Assembly: GCA_002162095.1 (NCBI GenBank)
Contig: CP021424.1
Coordinates: 1,178,001 to 1,242,000, forward strand
DNA: 64,000 bases
Direction of reading: 5' to 3'
DNA from: Armatimonadetes bacterium Uphvl-Ar2
GTDB taxonomy: Bacteria > Armatimonadota > Fimbriimonadia > Fimbriimonadales > Fimbriimonadaceae
The notes below the pieces were generated by a model. The model ran no database searches. It was not told where the DNA came from and saw only the letters and a list, made by a program, of their open reading frames with translations. Made by a program: the position numbers and the translations under genes. This document shows positions 7,085-15,697 of this stretch, one piece after another. Within the stretch, counting starts at the first letter, position 1; every line of letters starts with the position of its first letter.

Positions 7085-8128
7085 ATGTCTCGTCGCGAGT
7101 TCCTGACGGCGCACGACCCCCACAACATGGTGGGGTTGGTCGAGGATTTCCCCGATCAGTGTCGTCGGGCACTCGCGATTGCTCAATCCACCCCTCTTCC
7201 CCCGGGCCAACCTCGGCCCGACAACATCCTGGTGACCGGGATGGGCGGCAGTGCCGCCGGCGGCGACTTTGTGGCCGCTCTCTTCGATGACCAAGGCCGG
7301 GTGCCGTGCCAGGTCAACCGCGATTACAGTGTGCCGAACTGGGTCGGGCCGGGCACCCTCGCTTTCGTCTGCTCCTATAGCGGCCAAACCGAGGAGACGC
7401 TCGCCGCCTTTGCCGACCTGCGCCGACGCGGGGCGATGCCGTTCGTCATCAGTAGCGGCGGCCAGATTAGCGAGATCGCCCGCCAAGAAGGTTTCCCCCT
7501 CATCACCATTCCCGGGGGCCAACCGCCGCGCAGCGCCCTTGGTTACCTGCTGGTGCCCATCGTGCACGTGTGCGCCCACTTTGGCTTGCTTTCAGCCGTG
7601 GATTGGGACGCGTTCTTTGCCGTGCTGGATGGCGTGCGCGCCCAGTGCGGCCCGGAGAACGAAGCCAGCCCCACCGCCGAGCTGGCCCAAAATCTTCACA
7701 ATCGCTTAATCCTGTTGGACGGGCAAGGGGCCGCCGCCGCCCGCGTGGCCAACCGCGTCAAGGGGCAGATCAACGAAAACGCCAAGCGCATGGCCTTTGC
7801 CAGCGCCCAGCCCGAGCTCTGCCACAACGATATCGTGGGGCGCGAAGGTGCCCACCACCAAGCCGCCCAGTGGGCCACCGTCGCGCTCTATGTGAGTGAA
7901 GTCAGCGCCAAAATGCTGACCCGCAGCCAGGTCACGGCCCGCCTCACCGAAGACACCATGCCCACTTACGAGCTGTGCGCCCCGGGTCAGACCTTGTTTG
8001 AGCGCATGGTGGGCTTGGCTTACATCGGGGATTGGCTTTCGCTGGACCTCGCGGCGCTCGGCCAAGAAGACCCCACCGCCATCAAGTCCATTGATACGCT
8101 GAAGGCCGAGCTGGCCCGCGTCCCCTAA
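7085..8128 (+). CDS. SIS-domain bifunctional phosphoglucose/phosphomannose isomerase
   Basis: This 347-aa protein matches the archaeal/bacterial PGI/PMI family, which interconverts glucose-6-P or mannose-6-P with fructose-6-P. The first SIS domain contains GMGGSAAGGDF (about 52-62) and the sugar-phosphate loop CSYSGQTEET (about 97-106). The PGI/PMI-specific C-terminal domain holds KGQINENAK (about 222-230) and the catalytic-region segment CHNDIVG (about 242-248). It follows ssb by 18 nt. The ATG at 7085 matches the family N-terminus. The stop overlaps the convergent HAD gene by 4 bp. Confidence 0.85.
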   Translation: MSRREFLTAHDPHNMVGLVEDFPDQCRRALAIAQSTPLPPGQPRPDNILVTGMGGSAAGGDFVAALFDDQGRVPCQVNRDYSVPNWVGPGTLAFVCSYSGQTEETLAAFADLRRRGAMPFVISSGGQISEIARQEGFPLITIPGGQPPRSALGYLLVPIVHVCAHFGLLSAVDWDAFFAVLDGVRAQCGPENEASPTAELAQNLHNRLILLDGQGAAAARVANRVKGQINENAKRMAFASAQPELCHNDIVGREGAHHQAAQWATVALYVSEVSAKMLTRSQVTARLTEDTMPTYELCAPGQTLFERMVGLAYIGDWLSLDLAALGQEDPTAIKSIDTLKAELARVP

Positions 8129-8769
8129 GCGCCCAGAATCTCGGCTGCCGCGGGGAAGTTAGCGCGAGGCTCAAATCCCACAATTGTGCCTTCGGTAACG
8201 GGGTTAGGCACCACCACCACGTCCATGCCCGCCGCCCGCGCGGCAAGGGCGCCGTTCTGGCTGTCTTCAAAGGCAAGAACTTCGGACGGGACAAAGCCCA
8301 AGGCGCGGCAGGCCGCCAGATAGCTGGCGGGGTCGGGCTTGCAAACCCCCACCACGTCCCGCGACATGATAACGGGAAACACCTCGCGCAACCCCATCCG
8401 CCGCAAGAACCCGTCAATCCACGCGAACACGCTATTGCTGGCAATGGCCAGCGGCATACCGGCTTCTTGCAGGCCCTCGATCAGTTCTCGCACCCCCTCA
8501 CGCGGCACGGGCGGGTTGCCCATGAGCTCATGAAAGCGCATCATGCGTTGATGCTCCACCAGCGGGCGATCGTAGGGGCCGATCAAGGCTTCGAGGTGCG
8601 CAAAGACATCCCAGCTACCCGGAGGCGCCCCGACGCACTTGATCCACTCACTGTGCTCCAACGTGGCCCCGAGCGAAGCGAACGTCTCGTTCCACGAGTC
8701 AAACTCGCGCGACTCGGTATCCAAGATGAGGCCGTCGAAATCGAAGACGACCCCCTGGTAGCGCGGCAT
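8125..8769 (-). CDS. HAD-superfamily phosphatase (beta-phosphoglucomutase/phosphatase subgroup)
   Basis: This 214-aa HAD hydrolase has motif I DFDGLILDT (catalytic Asp near residue 9), motif II in AIASNSV (about 109-115), motif III Lys in CKPDP (about 146-150) and motif IV FEDSQNG (about 168-174). A helical cap domain of subclass I lies between motifs I and II, as in beta-phosphoglucomutase and small-sugar phosphatases. The exact substrate is unknown. Its start overlaps the sensor-kinase stop (TGATG), so the two are probably co-translated. Confidence 0.85.
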   Translation of the reverse strand: MPRYQGVVFDFDGLILDTESREFDSWNETFASLGATLEHSEWIKCVGAPPGSWDVFAHLEALIGPYDRPLVEHQRMMRFHELMGNPPVPREGVRELIEGLQEAGMPLAIASNSVFAWIDGFLRRMGLREVFPVIMSRDVVGVCKPDPASYLAACRALGFVPSEVLAFEDSQNGALAARAAGMDVVVVPNPVTEGTIVGFEPRANFPAAAEILGA

Positions 8770-10469
8770 CAGTCGTTGTGAGCCTTGGCCTTCTCGATGT
8801 CGAGTTCAATCGGCATGCGGAACTTGAAGAACGAGCCCTTGCCGACTTCGGATTCGACCCAAATGCGGCCCAGGTGGACATCCTCCACCAGGTGCTTGAC
8901 CAAGAACAAGCCGAGCCCCGTTCCGTAGATCTTGCGGTTGTCTTCGTTGTTCACGCGGTGGAACTTCTCGAAAACCTTGCTCAGGTGCTCGGCCGGGATC
9001 CCGATCCCTTGGTCTTCCACCCACACCTCAATTTCGTCGCCATCGCGGAAGGCGTGCACCACCACGTCCCCACCCTCGGGCGAGTACTTGATGGCGTTGT
9101 TGAGCAGGTTCGTGAGAATCTGGTCGAACTTGTCCTTGTCGCCAATTACGGTTTCCGGCAGATTGTCGTTGAACTTGCCGAAGACGTGGTGCTTCATGCT
9201 TGCTTGGCGTTGCACCATCACCACCTTCTCGAGCATTTCGCCAAGGGCAAAGCGCGAGTAGTCCGGCTTGAGCGACTGACCGCTTTCGATGCGGGCCGTG
9301 TTGAGCAAGTCGTCAATCAGGCGTCGGAGGCGGTCGCATTCCTGCTCGATGATGCTCAGGAACTCCTTCTGCTCTTCGCGAGTGAAGTCGTCGTCCATCA
9401 GCAGCGTGGACGTAAAGCCCTTGATGGCGGTGAGCGGCGTGCGCAGCTCGTGCGAGGCCATGGCGACGAACGAGGACTTCATGCGGTCCAGGTTCTTCTG
9501 GTCGGTGATGTCGTTGAGGATGGTGACGTAGCCGAGGCTCTTCCCTTCCTCGTTCTTCACCGCTGCGCCTTGGATCGTGTAGTGCCGTTCGACACCCTGC
9601 GGCATCACCGTCACTTCGGAAATCTCTTGCGCCGAACCGTTCACCCCGTCCTTGAGGAACTTGCAAACCTCTTCGCTCGGGATGATGTCGTGGATGGACT
9701 TGCCCAGCACGTCGTCGGTTTCGATGCCGAACAGGTGGCGCGCGGCCGAGTTCATCTGGCTGATCTTCTCTTGCGGGGAGACCAGGATGAGGCCGGTGGA
9801 GATGGATTCGAAGGTCTGGAGGAGCTCCTCGCGCTCTTCCACCACTTCGCGGTACAGCTGAAGGTTGGCGATGATGGAGCCAACGTTCTTGGCCATGCGC
9901 TCCAGCAGGCGCACGTCCTCGTCGTTAAAGTCGTCGCCGTGGCGCTTGTTAAAGGCGTGCAGAACCCCGATGGTGTTGCGCTCGACCACGCGGTTCTCTT
10001 CGTCCCGCTTTTCAATAATGAGCGGTACGGTAATCCCGTTCGTCACGTGAAGCAACGACACGAGATCCTTCTTGGTGCGGTTATCGTTCGGCGCGTCGTG
10101 GAACAAAAGCGGCTCGCCCGAACGGAACACTTCGCCCGAGACACCCTGAGTGGCCCGCACGCGGAACAGATTCAGCTTCTCAATCTCAACCCCGTGGCTG
10201 GGCGGAATCGCGATCAGTTCACCCTGCTCTTGATCGAAGAACATGACCACGATCTTTTCCGCCTGCAGGATCATCGCGATGCGCTGCACGAGGCGGCGGA
10301 GGGTGGATTCACCGTCTTGCAGCGGCGCCACTTCCATGGGGGTTTCCGGGCTGGCGGGCGACGACGGGGGCGTGGCCGGGCCTGTGTTCCCCTGGGCGAG
10401 TTGCGATTCCAGGTCATGGATTCGCTTTAGTAGCGCGTCGCGATCGTCAGTCATGGCGTTCGTGTTCAT
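8769..10469 (-). CDS. GAF-PAS sensor histidine kinase
   Basis: This 566-aa kinase has no membrane segment, so it is cytoplasmic. In order it has a short N-terminal coiled coil (about 8-27), a Pro-rich linker (30-50), a GAF domain (about 55-205), a PAS domain (about 215-330), a HisKA domain with the phospho-acceptor His340 in ASHELRTP, and a HATPase domain with N box (NLLNNAIKYSPEGG), G1 (VEDQGIGIP), F box (EKFHR) and G2 (GTGLGL). It would autophosphorylate in response to a small molecule, redox state or other cytoplasmic signal. No response regulator is adjacent, so it is an orphan here. The start at 10469 is preceded by GGAGAGGA; ATG at 10454 is an alternative. Confidence 0.93.
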   Translation of the reverse strand: MNTNAMTDDRDALLKRIHDLESQLAQGNTGPATPPSSPASPETPMEVAPLQDGESTLRRLVQRIAMILQAEKIVVMFFDQEQGELIAIPPSHGVEIEKLNLFRVRATQGVSGEVFRSGEPLLFHDAPNDNRTKKDLVSLLHVTNGITVPLIIEKRDEENRVVERNTIGVLHAFNKRHGDDFNDEDVRLLERMAKNVGSIIANLQLYREVVEEREELLQTFESISTGLILVSPQEKISQMNSAARHLFGIETDDVLGKSIHDIIPSEEVCKFLKDGVNGSAQEISEVTVMPQGVERHYTIQGAAVKNEEGKSLGYVTILNDITDQKNLDRMKSSFVAMASHELRTPLTAIKGFTSTLLMDDDFTREEQKEFLSIIEQECDRLRRLIDDLLNTARIESGQSLKPDYSRFALGEMLEKVVMVQRQASMKHHVFGKFNDNLPETVIGDKDKFDQILTNLLNNAIKYSPEGGDVVVHAFRDGDEIEVWVEDQGIGIPAEHLSKVFEKFHRVNNEDNRKIYGTGLGLFLVKHLVEDVHLGRIWVESEVGKGSFFKFRMPIELDIEKAKAHND

Positions 10470-10507
10470 TCCTCTCCGTGGCTGAAAAAAGCCCAGGCGG
10501 GGCCTTC

Positions 10508-10515
10508 ATCATACC
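10508..10515 (-). promoter_or_regulatory. putative -10 element GGTATGAT before the sensor kinase
   Basis: Read on the minus strand, GGTATGAT lies 38 nt before the kinase ATG and is identical to the tRNA-Tyr box. It would leave an untranslated leader of about 30 nt containing the GGAGAGGA ribosome-binding site. Confidence 0.4.
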
Positions 10516-10551
10516 TGCCAGACGGGATTGTTTCGGGCCAGGTTCCCTGGC

Positions 10552-10559
10552 GGTATATT
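10552..10559 (+). promoter_or_regulatory. putative -10 element GGTATATT, 7 nt before the Lon-N gene ATG
   Basis: TATATT ends 7 nt before the ATG at 10567, which would place the transcription start at the start codon. No Shine-Dalgarno fits between. TTGTTT at 10528-10533 is a weak -35 candidate. Confidence 0.5.
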
Positions 10560-10566
10560 GGGGTCC

Positions 10567-11238
10567 ATGGGCGGCCACTTGGAACCGTTGCCGCTGTTTC
10601 CTCTCCATACTGTGCTTTTTCCATACGCACCCCTGCAATTGCACGTCTTCGAGAGTAGGTACCGAGAACTGATCCAATATTGCTCCGAAGAAGATACGGG
10701 GTTTGGAATTGTTTTGATTCGGCAAGGCGCAGAGGTAGGAGGAGAGGCGGAACCCTATATGGTGGGCACGGCTGTCCGCATTGTGGATGTCCGCACAAAT
10801 GCTGACGGCACCCTCGCCGTGCAGGTGGTGGGCCAGCGCCGATTCCGGATTCGGCGGATGGATGACGACCGACCCTACCTCGTCGGGCAAGTCGAGCGCG
10901 TGGTGGAAATGGAAGTGGAGGACAGCCCTCGCTGCGATGCGCTCGTGCTGAAAACCCGCGAGTATCTCAAGCAGTATTTCGAGGGCCATTTCGCGCAGTT
11001 CGACATGAAAGTCGCCGAGGTGCGCCTGCACGAGGACCCCACCGTGCTCTCCTTCCAGGTCGCCAGCCTGCTGCACGTGGACGACCGGCAGAAGCAATAC
11101 CTGCTGGAGATGACCGACACCCTAGAGCGGCTAAGCACCATGCTGCCGATGCTGGAGCAGCTGATCCTAGAAGCCGAGCCCGGCCCCGTGCAGCCCATGC
11201 ACCGCCAAGATCACGAAGGCTGGATCTTTAAGAACTAA
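10567..11238 (+). CDS. Lon N-terminal (LAN/PUA-like) substrate-binding domain protein
   Basis: This 223-aa protein consists of the N-terminal domain of Lon protease without the ATPase or peptidase. It opens with LEPLPLFPLHTVLFPYAPL and FESRYREL, the usual signature, and has the mid-domain GTAVRIVDV and VVGQRRFRI, then a helical C-terminal part. Such stand-alone proteins are common, and their role, possibly substrate recognition, is not settled. ATG at 10567 is chosen over an upstream in-frame TTG because it begins the conserved domain and sits 7 nt after a -10-like box. Its end overlaps the convergent Rieske gene by 4 bp. Confidence 0.85.
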   Translation: MGGHLEPLPLFPLHTVLFPYAPLQLHVFESRYRELIQYCSEEDTGFGIVLIRQGAEVGGEAEPYMVGTAVRIVDVRTNADGTLAVQVVGQRRFRIRRMDDDRPYLVGQVERVVEMEVEDSPRCDALVLKTREYLKQYFEGHFAQFDMKVAEVRLHEDPTVLSFQVASLLHVDDRQKQYLLEMTDTLERLSTMLPMLEQLILEAEPGPVQPMHRQDHEGWIFKN

Positions 11239-12323
11239 CCCTGCAGACGCGCGGTGAGCAGCTGGTGGAAGTGGTGGATGCCCACCTCTTGCGTGGGGCT
11301 GTAGCGACCGTGCTGGTAGTTGCGGCTCTTGAGCCCGCGATGGACTAACTCCACCACCACCTCATCTTCCCGTTCCACGCGGTCCAGGGCCGCGCCCGCC
11401 CCCACATCCATCCGGCTCGCATCCTTCACGTAGCCAATGAAGGACACCCGGGTGCGGTCCACGCCCAGCGGGCGCACCACGTTCAGGCTGAGCCCCCACG
11501 GATAGAAGTTGAACATGAGATTGGGAAACACCCAGAAGTAGAACGCCGACACGCGCTGCCCCGCAAACCGGTGCCCGGCCGGGAGGTCAAAGCAATCCTC
11601 GCCCTCGTTGCCGATGGCCACCTGGAGCACGCCGTAAGGGAATCGCTCCACTTGGTAGGCGCCGTAGTCCAGCACCGCATTCAGGTCGGCGTGGACAAAC
11701 GGGATGTGGAAGCCTTCGAGGTAGTTGTCTACGTAGAGCGCCCAGTTGGCCCGGACAAGGTAGTCACGGGTGCGGCTGGGTTCGGGTTCAAAGGTCGCCA
11801 AGTCCATCCACCCCACCAGGTCTTGCATCTCGCGCATGACCGTTTCGAAGGCGGCCTCAGGTCGTAAAGACGCAAACAGATGCCGCCCCCACGTCGCGTA
11901 GGGCACCCGGGGGAGATGGTCGGCTTCGCTCGGAAAATCGGCCACTTGGTCGAATTCGGGCATGAATTGGAACTGACCGTCCAGCCCAAACCGCCGGCCG
12001 TGGTAGCGGCATCGCAAGAATCGCTCGTGCCCTGCCGCCTCGCACACCACCATGCCCCGGTGGGTGCACACGTTGCTCAGGCAGTGCACTTGGTCTTGGC
12101 GGTCGCGGGTGAAGACGAGGGGCTCATCCAGACTGCCCTCAAGGAGCGTGCAAGGCCACACGGCGTCGGGCACCTTCACCTGGTCGGTATCGCCTACCCA
12201 CTGCCAACTGGGCACAAACACGCGCTCCAGAATCTGTTGGTACACGACCGGATCGTTGTAAAGCCGCTTATCGGGGGTGCGAGCTTGGCGGATATCCGCA
12301 TGGATCAAGGGGATACTTGTCAT
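11235..12323 (-). CDS. Rieske non-heme iron oxygenase, alpha subunit
   Basis: This 362-aa protein is an aromatic-ring-hydroxylating-dioxygenase-type oxygenase. The N-terminal Rieske [2Fe-2S] domain has CTH (Cys86, His88) and CRYH (Cys105, His108). The C-terminal catalytic domain contains DNYLEGFHIPFVH, which supplies the two His ligands of the mononuclear iron. It is close to the choline-monooxygenase/carnitine-oxygenase branch. Substrate and reductase partner cannot be named; no ferredoxin or reductase gene is adjacent. ATG at 12323 is preferred to the one at 12335. It lies just downstream of tRNA-Leu. Confidence 0.87.
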   Translation of the reverse strand: MTSIPLIHADIRQARTPDKRLYNDPVVYQQILERVFVPSWQWVGDTDQVKVPDAVWPCTLLEGSLDEPLVFTRDRQDQVHCLSNVCTHRGMVVCEAAGHERFLRCRYHGRRFGLDGQFQFMPEFDQVADFPSEADHLPRVPYATWGRHLFASLRPEAAFETVMREMQDLVGWMDLATFEPEPSRTRDYLVRANWALYVDNYLEGFHIPFVHADLNAVLDYGAYQVERFPYGVLQVAIGNEGEDCFDLPAGHRFAGQRVSAFYFWVFPNLMFNFYPWGLSLNVVRPLGVDRTRVSFIGYVKDASRMDVGAGAALDRVEREDEVVVELVHRGLKSRNYQHGRYSPTQEVGIHHFHQLLTARLQG

Positions 12324-12339
12324 GATGCATAACAAGATT

Positions 12340-12425
12340 TGGTGCGCAGGAAAGGACTCGAACCTTCACGCCTTGTGAGCACTACCACCTCAAGGTAGCG
12401 TGTCTACCAATTTCACCACCTGCGC
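12340..12425 (-). tRNA. tRNA-Leu (anticodon GAG)
   Basis: This 86-nt class II tRNA on the minus strand has acceptor arms GCGCAGG and CCTGCGC, discriminator A and encoded CCA (12342-12340). The anticodon stem is CTACC/GGTAG with loop TTGAGGT (GAG at 12391-12389). It has a long variable arm and the T-loop GGTTCGAGTCC. A GGTATCAT box lies 14 nt upstream. Confidence 0.95.
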
Positions 12426-12439
12426 AACCGGGAACCAAG

Positions 12440-12447
12440 ATGATACC
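12440..12447 (-). promoter_or_regulatory. putative -10 element GGTATCAT before tRNA-Leu
   Basis: GGTATCAT (minus strand) ends 14 nt before the mature tRNA 5' end, the same geometry as at tRNA-Tyr and tRNA-Thr. Confidence 0.55.
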
Positions 12448-12474
12448 CGAGTTCAAACGAGACTAGGACTCCGC

Positions 12475-13065
12475 CTAGCCTCCCGATTGCCGCCCTTCAA
12501 TCGCCGCGATCAGCGACGCCGCCGCAAACCCCATGCGCATATCGAAGGCGTTGTTGGTGTTCTCGCGGAAGTCGATTTCCAGGTTGTAAACGAACGGGTT
12601 GAACCGCTGCCGCAAGTCCACCACCCGCTGCCCGTTGTTCAGCCGGAGGTCAAAGTTTTGCGGGATAAGGGCGGTGAGGAAGCGTCGCACCAGCGCCAAG
12701 GCTTGGTTGTCCTCGGTGATGCGTCCGATCTCATTGTCATTCGCGTCCATCACAATCCACTCGTCACGGATGATGGATGACCACCCCTTGCGCTTGTAGG
12801 CACCCAGCTTCTCGTTGGTCGTCAGGTCCACCACATCGTAAGCGGCGCTGAAGTCCATGATCGTGCGCGCCTTGATGCCGATCCACGGGCGTTGCATCGC
12901 CTCATCGGCGTAGAGCGTGATGTCCTCACGGAGCTTGAACCCCTTCTGGTGGCAGAACACGACCAAGTTGCCGCCGGAATCATAGATGCGGAAATTCGAT
13001 CCGATCAACTTGAAGACTTGCCGCTTGAGAAGGAACAACTGCGACGGAGCCAAAGGCGCGGACAT
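12475..13065 (-). CDS. LURP-one-related / phospholipid-scramblase-like protein
   Basis: This 196-aa protein looks like a LOR (LURP-one-related) or tubby-like beta-barrel: alternating short beta strands, FRIYDSGGNLVVFCHQKGF near the start, AYDVVDLTTNEKLGAYKRKG and WIVMDANDNEIGRI in the middle, and a hydrophobic C-terminal helix (MGFAAASLIAAIE). No enzymatic residues are apparent, and the biological role of bacterial members is unknown. It is downstream of gdhA on the same strand but separated by a good intrinsic terminator, so it probably has its own promoter. Confidence 0.7.
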   Translation of the reverse strand: MSAPLAPSQLFLLKRQVFKLIGSNFRIYDSGGNLVVFCHQKGFKLREDITLYADEAMQRPWIGIKARTIMDFSAAYDVVDLTTNEKLGAYKRKGWSSIIRDEWIVMDANDNEIGRITEDNQALALVRRFLTALIPQNFDLRLNNGQRVVDLRQRFNPFVYNLEIDFRENTNNAFDMRMGFAAASLIAAIEGRQSGG

Positions 13066-13105
13066 GACGATGGCGTTTTACCATGCGCCGCGCGGGCAAA
13101 AGAAT

Positions 13106-13134
13106 AGCCCGGCGCTCCACTGAAGCACCGGGCT
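13106..13134 (-). terminator. Rho-independent terminator after gdhA
   Basis: On the minus strand AGCCCGGTGCT and AGCGCCGGGCT form an 11-bp stem with one G-T pair and a 7-nt loop, followed by ATTCTTTT. It begins about 20 nt after the gdhA stop. Confidence 0.8.
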
Positions 13135-13154
13135 GACCTTGTGACCTCGACCCC

Positions 13155-14405
13155 TTAGGGGAAGATGCCGCGCATGGTGGTGGCTTCGGCCACGCGTTGC
13201 ACCGCAATGATCATGGCGGCGGTGCGCATGTCCACCTTGTGCTTCTCCATGGTCTCGTAGACCGCGTGATAGCTGCGCCGCATGATGTTGCTCAGGCGGT
13301 CGTTGACCTGCGCTTCTTCCCAGAAGTAGTTCTGCAGGTCTTGCACCCACTCGAAGTAACTGGTGACCACGCCCCCGGCGTTGGCCAGGATGTCGGGGAT
13401 GACCAACACGCCCTTATCGTGCAGGATCTTGTCCGCTTCCGGCGTGGTCGGGCCGTTGGCACCTTCCACCACGAGCTTGGCTTTGATCTTGTCGGCATTG
13501 GCGACCGTGATCTGCTCTTGGATGGCCGACGGCATCAGCACGTCGCACTCCAGTTCCAGCAGTTGCTCATTGGTGATCTGCTCGCACTCCTTGTAGTTGC
13601 GCACACCCCCTTCCACGCCGCTGTACCGATGGTACAGGTCGTTGATCGGCAAGCCCTTCGGGTTGTAAATACCGCCCACCGCGTCGCTGACGGCGACCAC
13701 GATGGCCCCCTCTTGTTCGGCGAGGCGTGCGGCCACAGAGCCCACGTTCCCAAAACCTTGCACCACCACCTTGGCGCCGTTGAGGCTGGTGCCCAAGCTC
13801 TTGCAGCCTTCGGCGGCCGTGACGACGACGCCCCGACCGGTGGCTTCCACACGACCCTCAGAACCGCCCAGTTCCAGCGGCTTGCCCGTCACCACGCCCG
13901 GCACGGTGTAGCCCGCCTGCATGGAATAGGTGTCCATGATCCAGCCCATCACCTCGGCGTTCGTGCCGATATCGGGGGCGGGGATGTCGCTCCGCTCGCC
14001 CATGATGTTGTTGATCGAGGTGGCGTAGCGGCGCGTCAGCTTCTCGAGTTCACGCTTGCTTAGGCGCTTGGTGTTGACCTTGACGGCGCCCTTGGCCCCG
14101 CCGTAGGGAATGTTGACGACGGCACACTTCCACGTCATCCACATCGCCAGCGCGGTCACTTCTTCGACGTCCACTTCGGGGTGGTAGCGAATGCCCCCCT
14201 TCGTGGGGCCTCGGCTCAGGTTATGTTGAACCCGATAGCCTTCGAAAACTCGCACCTCGCCACTGTCCATCACCACCGGGAAGGCCGTGATGACCTGCCG
14301 GACGGGATGGGCAAGGACCTGGTGCAGGCCTTCATCCAAATTAAGATACTGGGACGCCATCGCCAGTTGCTGGCGCGCCATTTGAAGAACGCGATGACCG
14401 CTCAT
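13155..14405 (-). CDS. gdhA: Glutamate dehydrogenase (Glu/Leu/Phe/Val dehydrogenase family)
   Basis: This 416-aa enzyme is of the hexameric NAD(P)-dependent type that interconverts glutamate and 2-oxoglutarate plus ammonia. Family features include the substrate-binding region with PTKGGIRYHPEVD (about 66-78), the catalytic-Lys region KCAVVNIPYGGAKGAV (about 91-106) and the Rossmann fold VQGFGNVG (about 219-226). Sequence alone does not settle the cofactor. It starts 6 nt after the mreD stop and ends at a strong terminator, so it appears to be the last gene of the mreB-C-D transcript, which is an unusual neighbour for a metabolic enzyme. Confidence 0.92.
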   Translation of the reverse strand: MSGHRVLQMARQQLAMASQYLNLDEGLHQVLAHPVRQVITAFPVVMDSGEVRVFEGYRVQHNLSRGPTKGGIRYHPEVDVEEVTALAMWMTWKCAVVNIPYGGAKGAVKVNTKRLSKRELEKLTRRYATSINNIMGERSDIPAPDIGTNAEVMGWIMDTYSMQAGYTVPGVVTGKPLELGGSEGRVEATGRGVVVTAAEGCKSLGTSLNGAKVVVQGFGNVGSVAARLAEQEGAIVVAVSDAVGGIYNPKGLPINDLYHRYSGVEGGVRNYKECEQITNEQLLELECDVLMPSAIQEQITVANADKIKAKLVVEGANGPTTPEADKILHDKGVLVIPDILANAGGVVTSYFEWVQDLQNYFWEEAQVNDRLSNIMRRSYHAVYETMEKHKVDMRTAAMIIAVQRVAEATTMRGIFP

Positions 14406-14411
14406 GTCGTT

Positions 14412-14894
14412 TTAGAACACCCGACGCACAAACCAATATTGCAGGATATGGGTGAACCCAAACGCCAGAGCAACATTGATCAAGGCCGCCAAGAGTGTAG
14501 CCTGAAAAACCCGCCCAAGTTCTGCCGGTGGGGAGACTAGGATCAGAAGAATCGAAGCCAGCAGGGCCGCCGTACCTACGAGCAGGCTGCGTTGAACCTT
14601 GTTGAGGGCCGTATCGCGCTGCGCAAGCATGGAAAGCGCAAACGCCAAAACAATCCGGCTGAGGCAAAGCCCGGCCATATCCCCGCCCGAAATCCCCCCG
14701 GCAATGACGCCACTGGCCAAACCCCACAGCGCGGCTTGGCCGGGCCGACAGAACGTGGCGATGAGGAGCGTGAGCACCAGAAGCGGATCGGCTAACCCTC
14801 CGGGAAGCATCGCACCCCCCGGCCACGCCACCATGAGCAAGCCCGCCAAAAACCACATGATGCCGTGCAGCACCCAGCCGATGTTCGGGTTCAT
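14412..14894 (-). CDS. mreD: Rod-shape-determining protein MreD
   Basis: This 160-aa very hydrophobic protein has about five membrane segments. It lies directly after mreC with an ATGA overlap at 14894-14891, which is the main reason for the call because MreD sequences diverge strongly. MreD is part of the membrane complex that links MreB filaments to lateral peptidoglycan synthesis. An upstream ATG at 14906 is possible, but the coupled ATG is preferred. Confidence 0.8.
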   Translation of the reverse strand: MNPNIGWVLHGIMWFLAGLLMVAWPGGAMLPGGLADPLLVLTLLIATFCRPGQAALWGLASGVIAGGISGGDMAGLCLSRIVLAFALSMLAQRDTALNKVQRSLLVGTAALLASILLILVSPPAELGRVFQATLLAALINVALAFGFTHILQYWFVRRVF

Positions 14895-15697
14895 TTGAGA
14901 ATCCAAGCCTCCCGGACGCGGTCCACCTTGGCGCGGGGCACCAAGAATGCGCGCAACGAGCCAAAGTCACGGTCCTTGTTGGATTCGGTGACAAACCCAA
15001 TGGGCACGCCCGGCGGGATGTGCTCCGAGAAACCCGAAGTCACGATCACTGAGCCCGGCTTAATCGCCACCGGCTGGGTGTATTCAAAAATGAGGCGCTG
15101 CGAGGACTCGCCGCGCACCAGGCCCACGGCCGGGGGCTCTCCGCGCAGCGCCGCCCCCACCGCTTGGCTGTTGCTGGTGATCAGCGCCGCTTGGCAGCGC
15201 ACCGCATCCACTTGGGTCACCACGGCCAGCAGACCTCCATCGGCCACCACCCCCTGGCCCACCACCACACCGTGTTCCCGCCCCTTACTGAGGGTGATGG
15301 TGGCGCGGTAAGGCGAATACAACAGAATCTGGGCCGGTACCCGGATGCGCCCGTAGTTCGGGCCCTGTTGCTGCTTGGCCAGCGACTCGTAGCTACGCTG
15401 CCACTCGGCGGCCTCGGCCGCATAGAGTTCCATGGCCGACTTGAGTTGCGCAATGGTTTGGCGCTGCTGGGCGACCGCGCCAGCCGACCCGATGCCGCTG
15501 AAGAACATTCCCGGCCCTTCGATCATCGGGCGCAAACCCGTCCCAAGGGGCAGGTAAACGGTGCGTACTGTGCGGGTGAGGGGGTCCACAGATTGGTTGC
15601 CTCGGGCCACGGTTTGCATGCGCCCCAGGGCCAGCCCCATCACCAGGGCAAGGATCAACCAGACGGTATCCGGGCTGAGGCGGCGGCGCTTTTTCAC
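14891..15697 (-). CDS. mreC: Rod-shape-determining protein MreC
   Basis: This 268-aa protein has a short basic N-terminus, one membrane anchor (about residues 8-24, [19 protein letters not shown]), a coiled-coil segment (about 77-110) and the periplasmic beta-barrel domains ([20 protein letters not shown] and following). It bridges MreB and MreD to the peptidoglycan synthases. The start is a GTG at 15697 overlapping the mreB stop. It is slightly short but complete for the family. Confidence 0.9.
   Translation of the reverse strand: MKKRRRLSPDTVWLILALVMGLALGRMQTVARGNQSVDPLTRTVRTVYLPLGTGLRPMIEGPGMFFSGIGSAGAVAQQRQTIAQLKSAMELYAAEAAEWQRSYESLAKQQQGPNYGRIRVPAQILLYSPYRATITLSKGREHGVVVGQGVVADGGLLAVVTQVDAVRCQAALITSNSQAVGAALRGEPPAVGLVRGESSQRLIFEYTQPVAIKPGSVIVTSGFSEHIPPGVPIGFVTESNKDRDFGSLRAFLVPRAKVDRVREAWILK

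Noticed and set aside
8778-10430. A 550-codon open frame on the plus strand
   Set aside because: It is antisense to the complete sensor kinase, whose motifs are all in order; the reverse frame is low in recognisable content.
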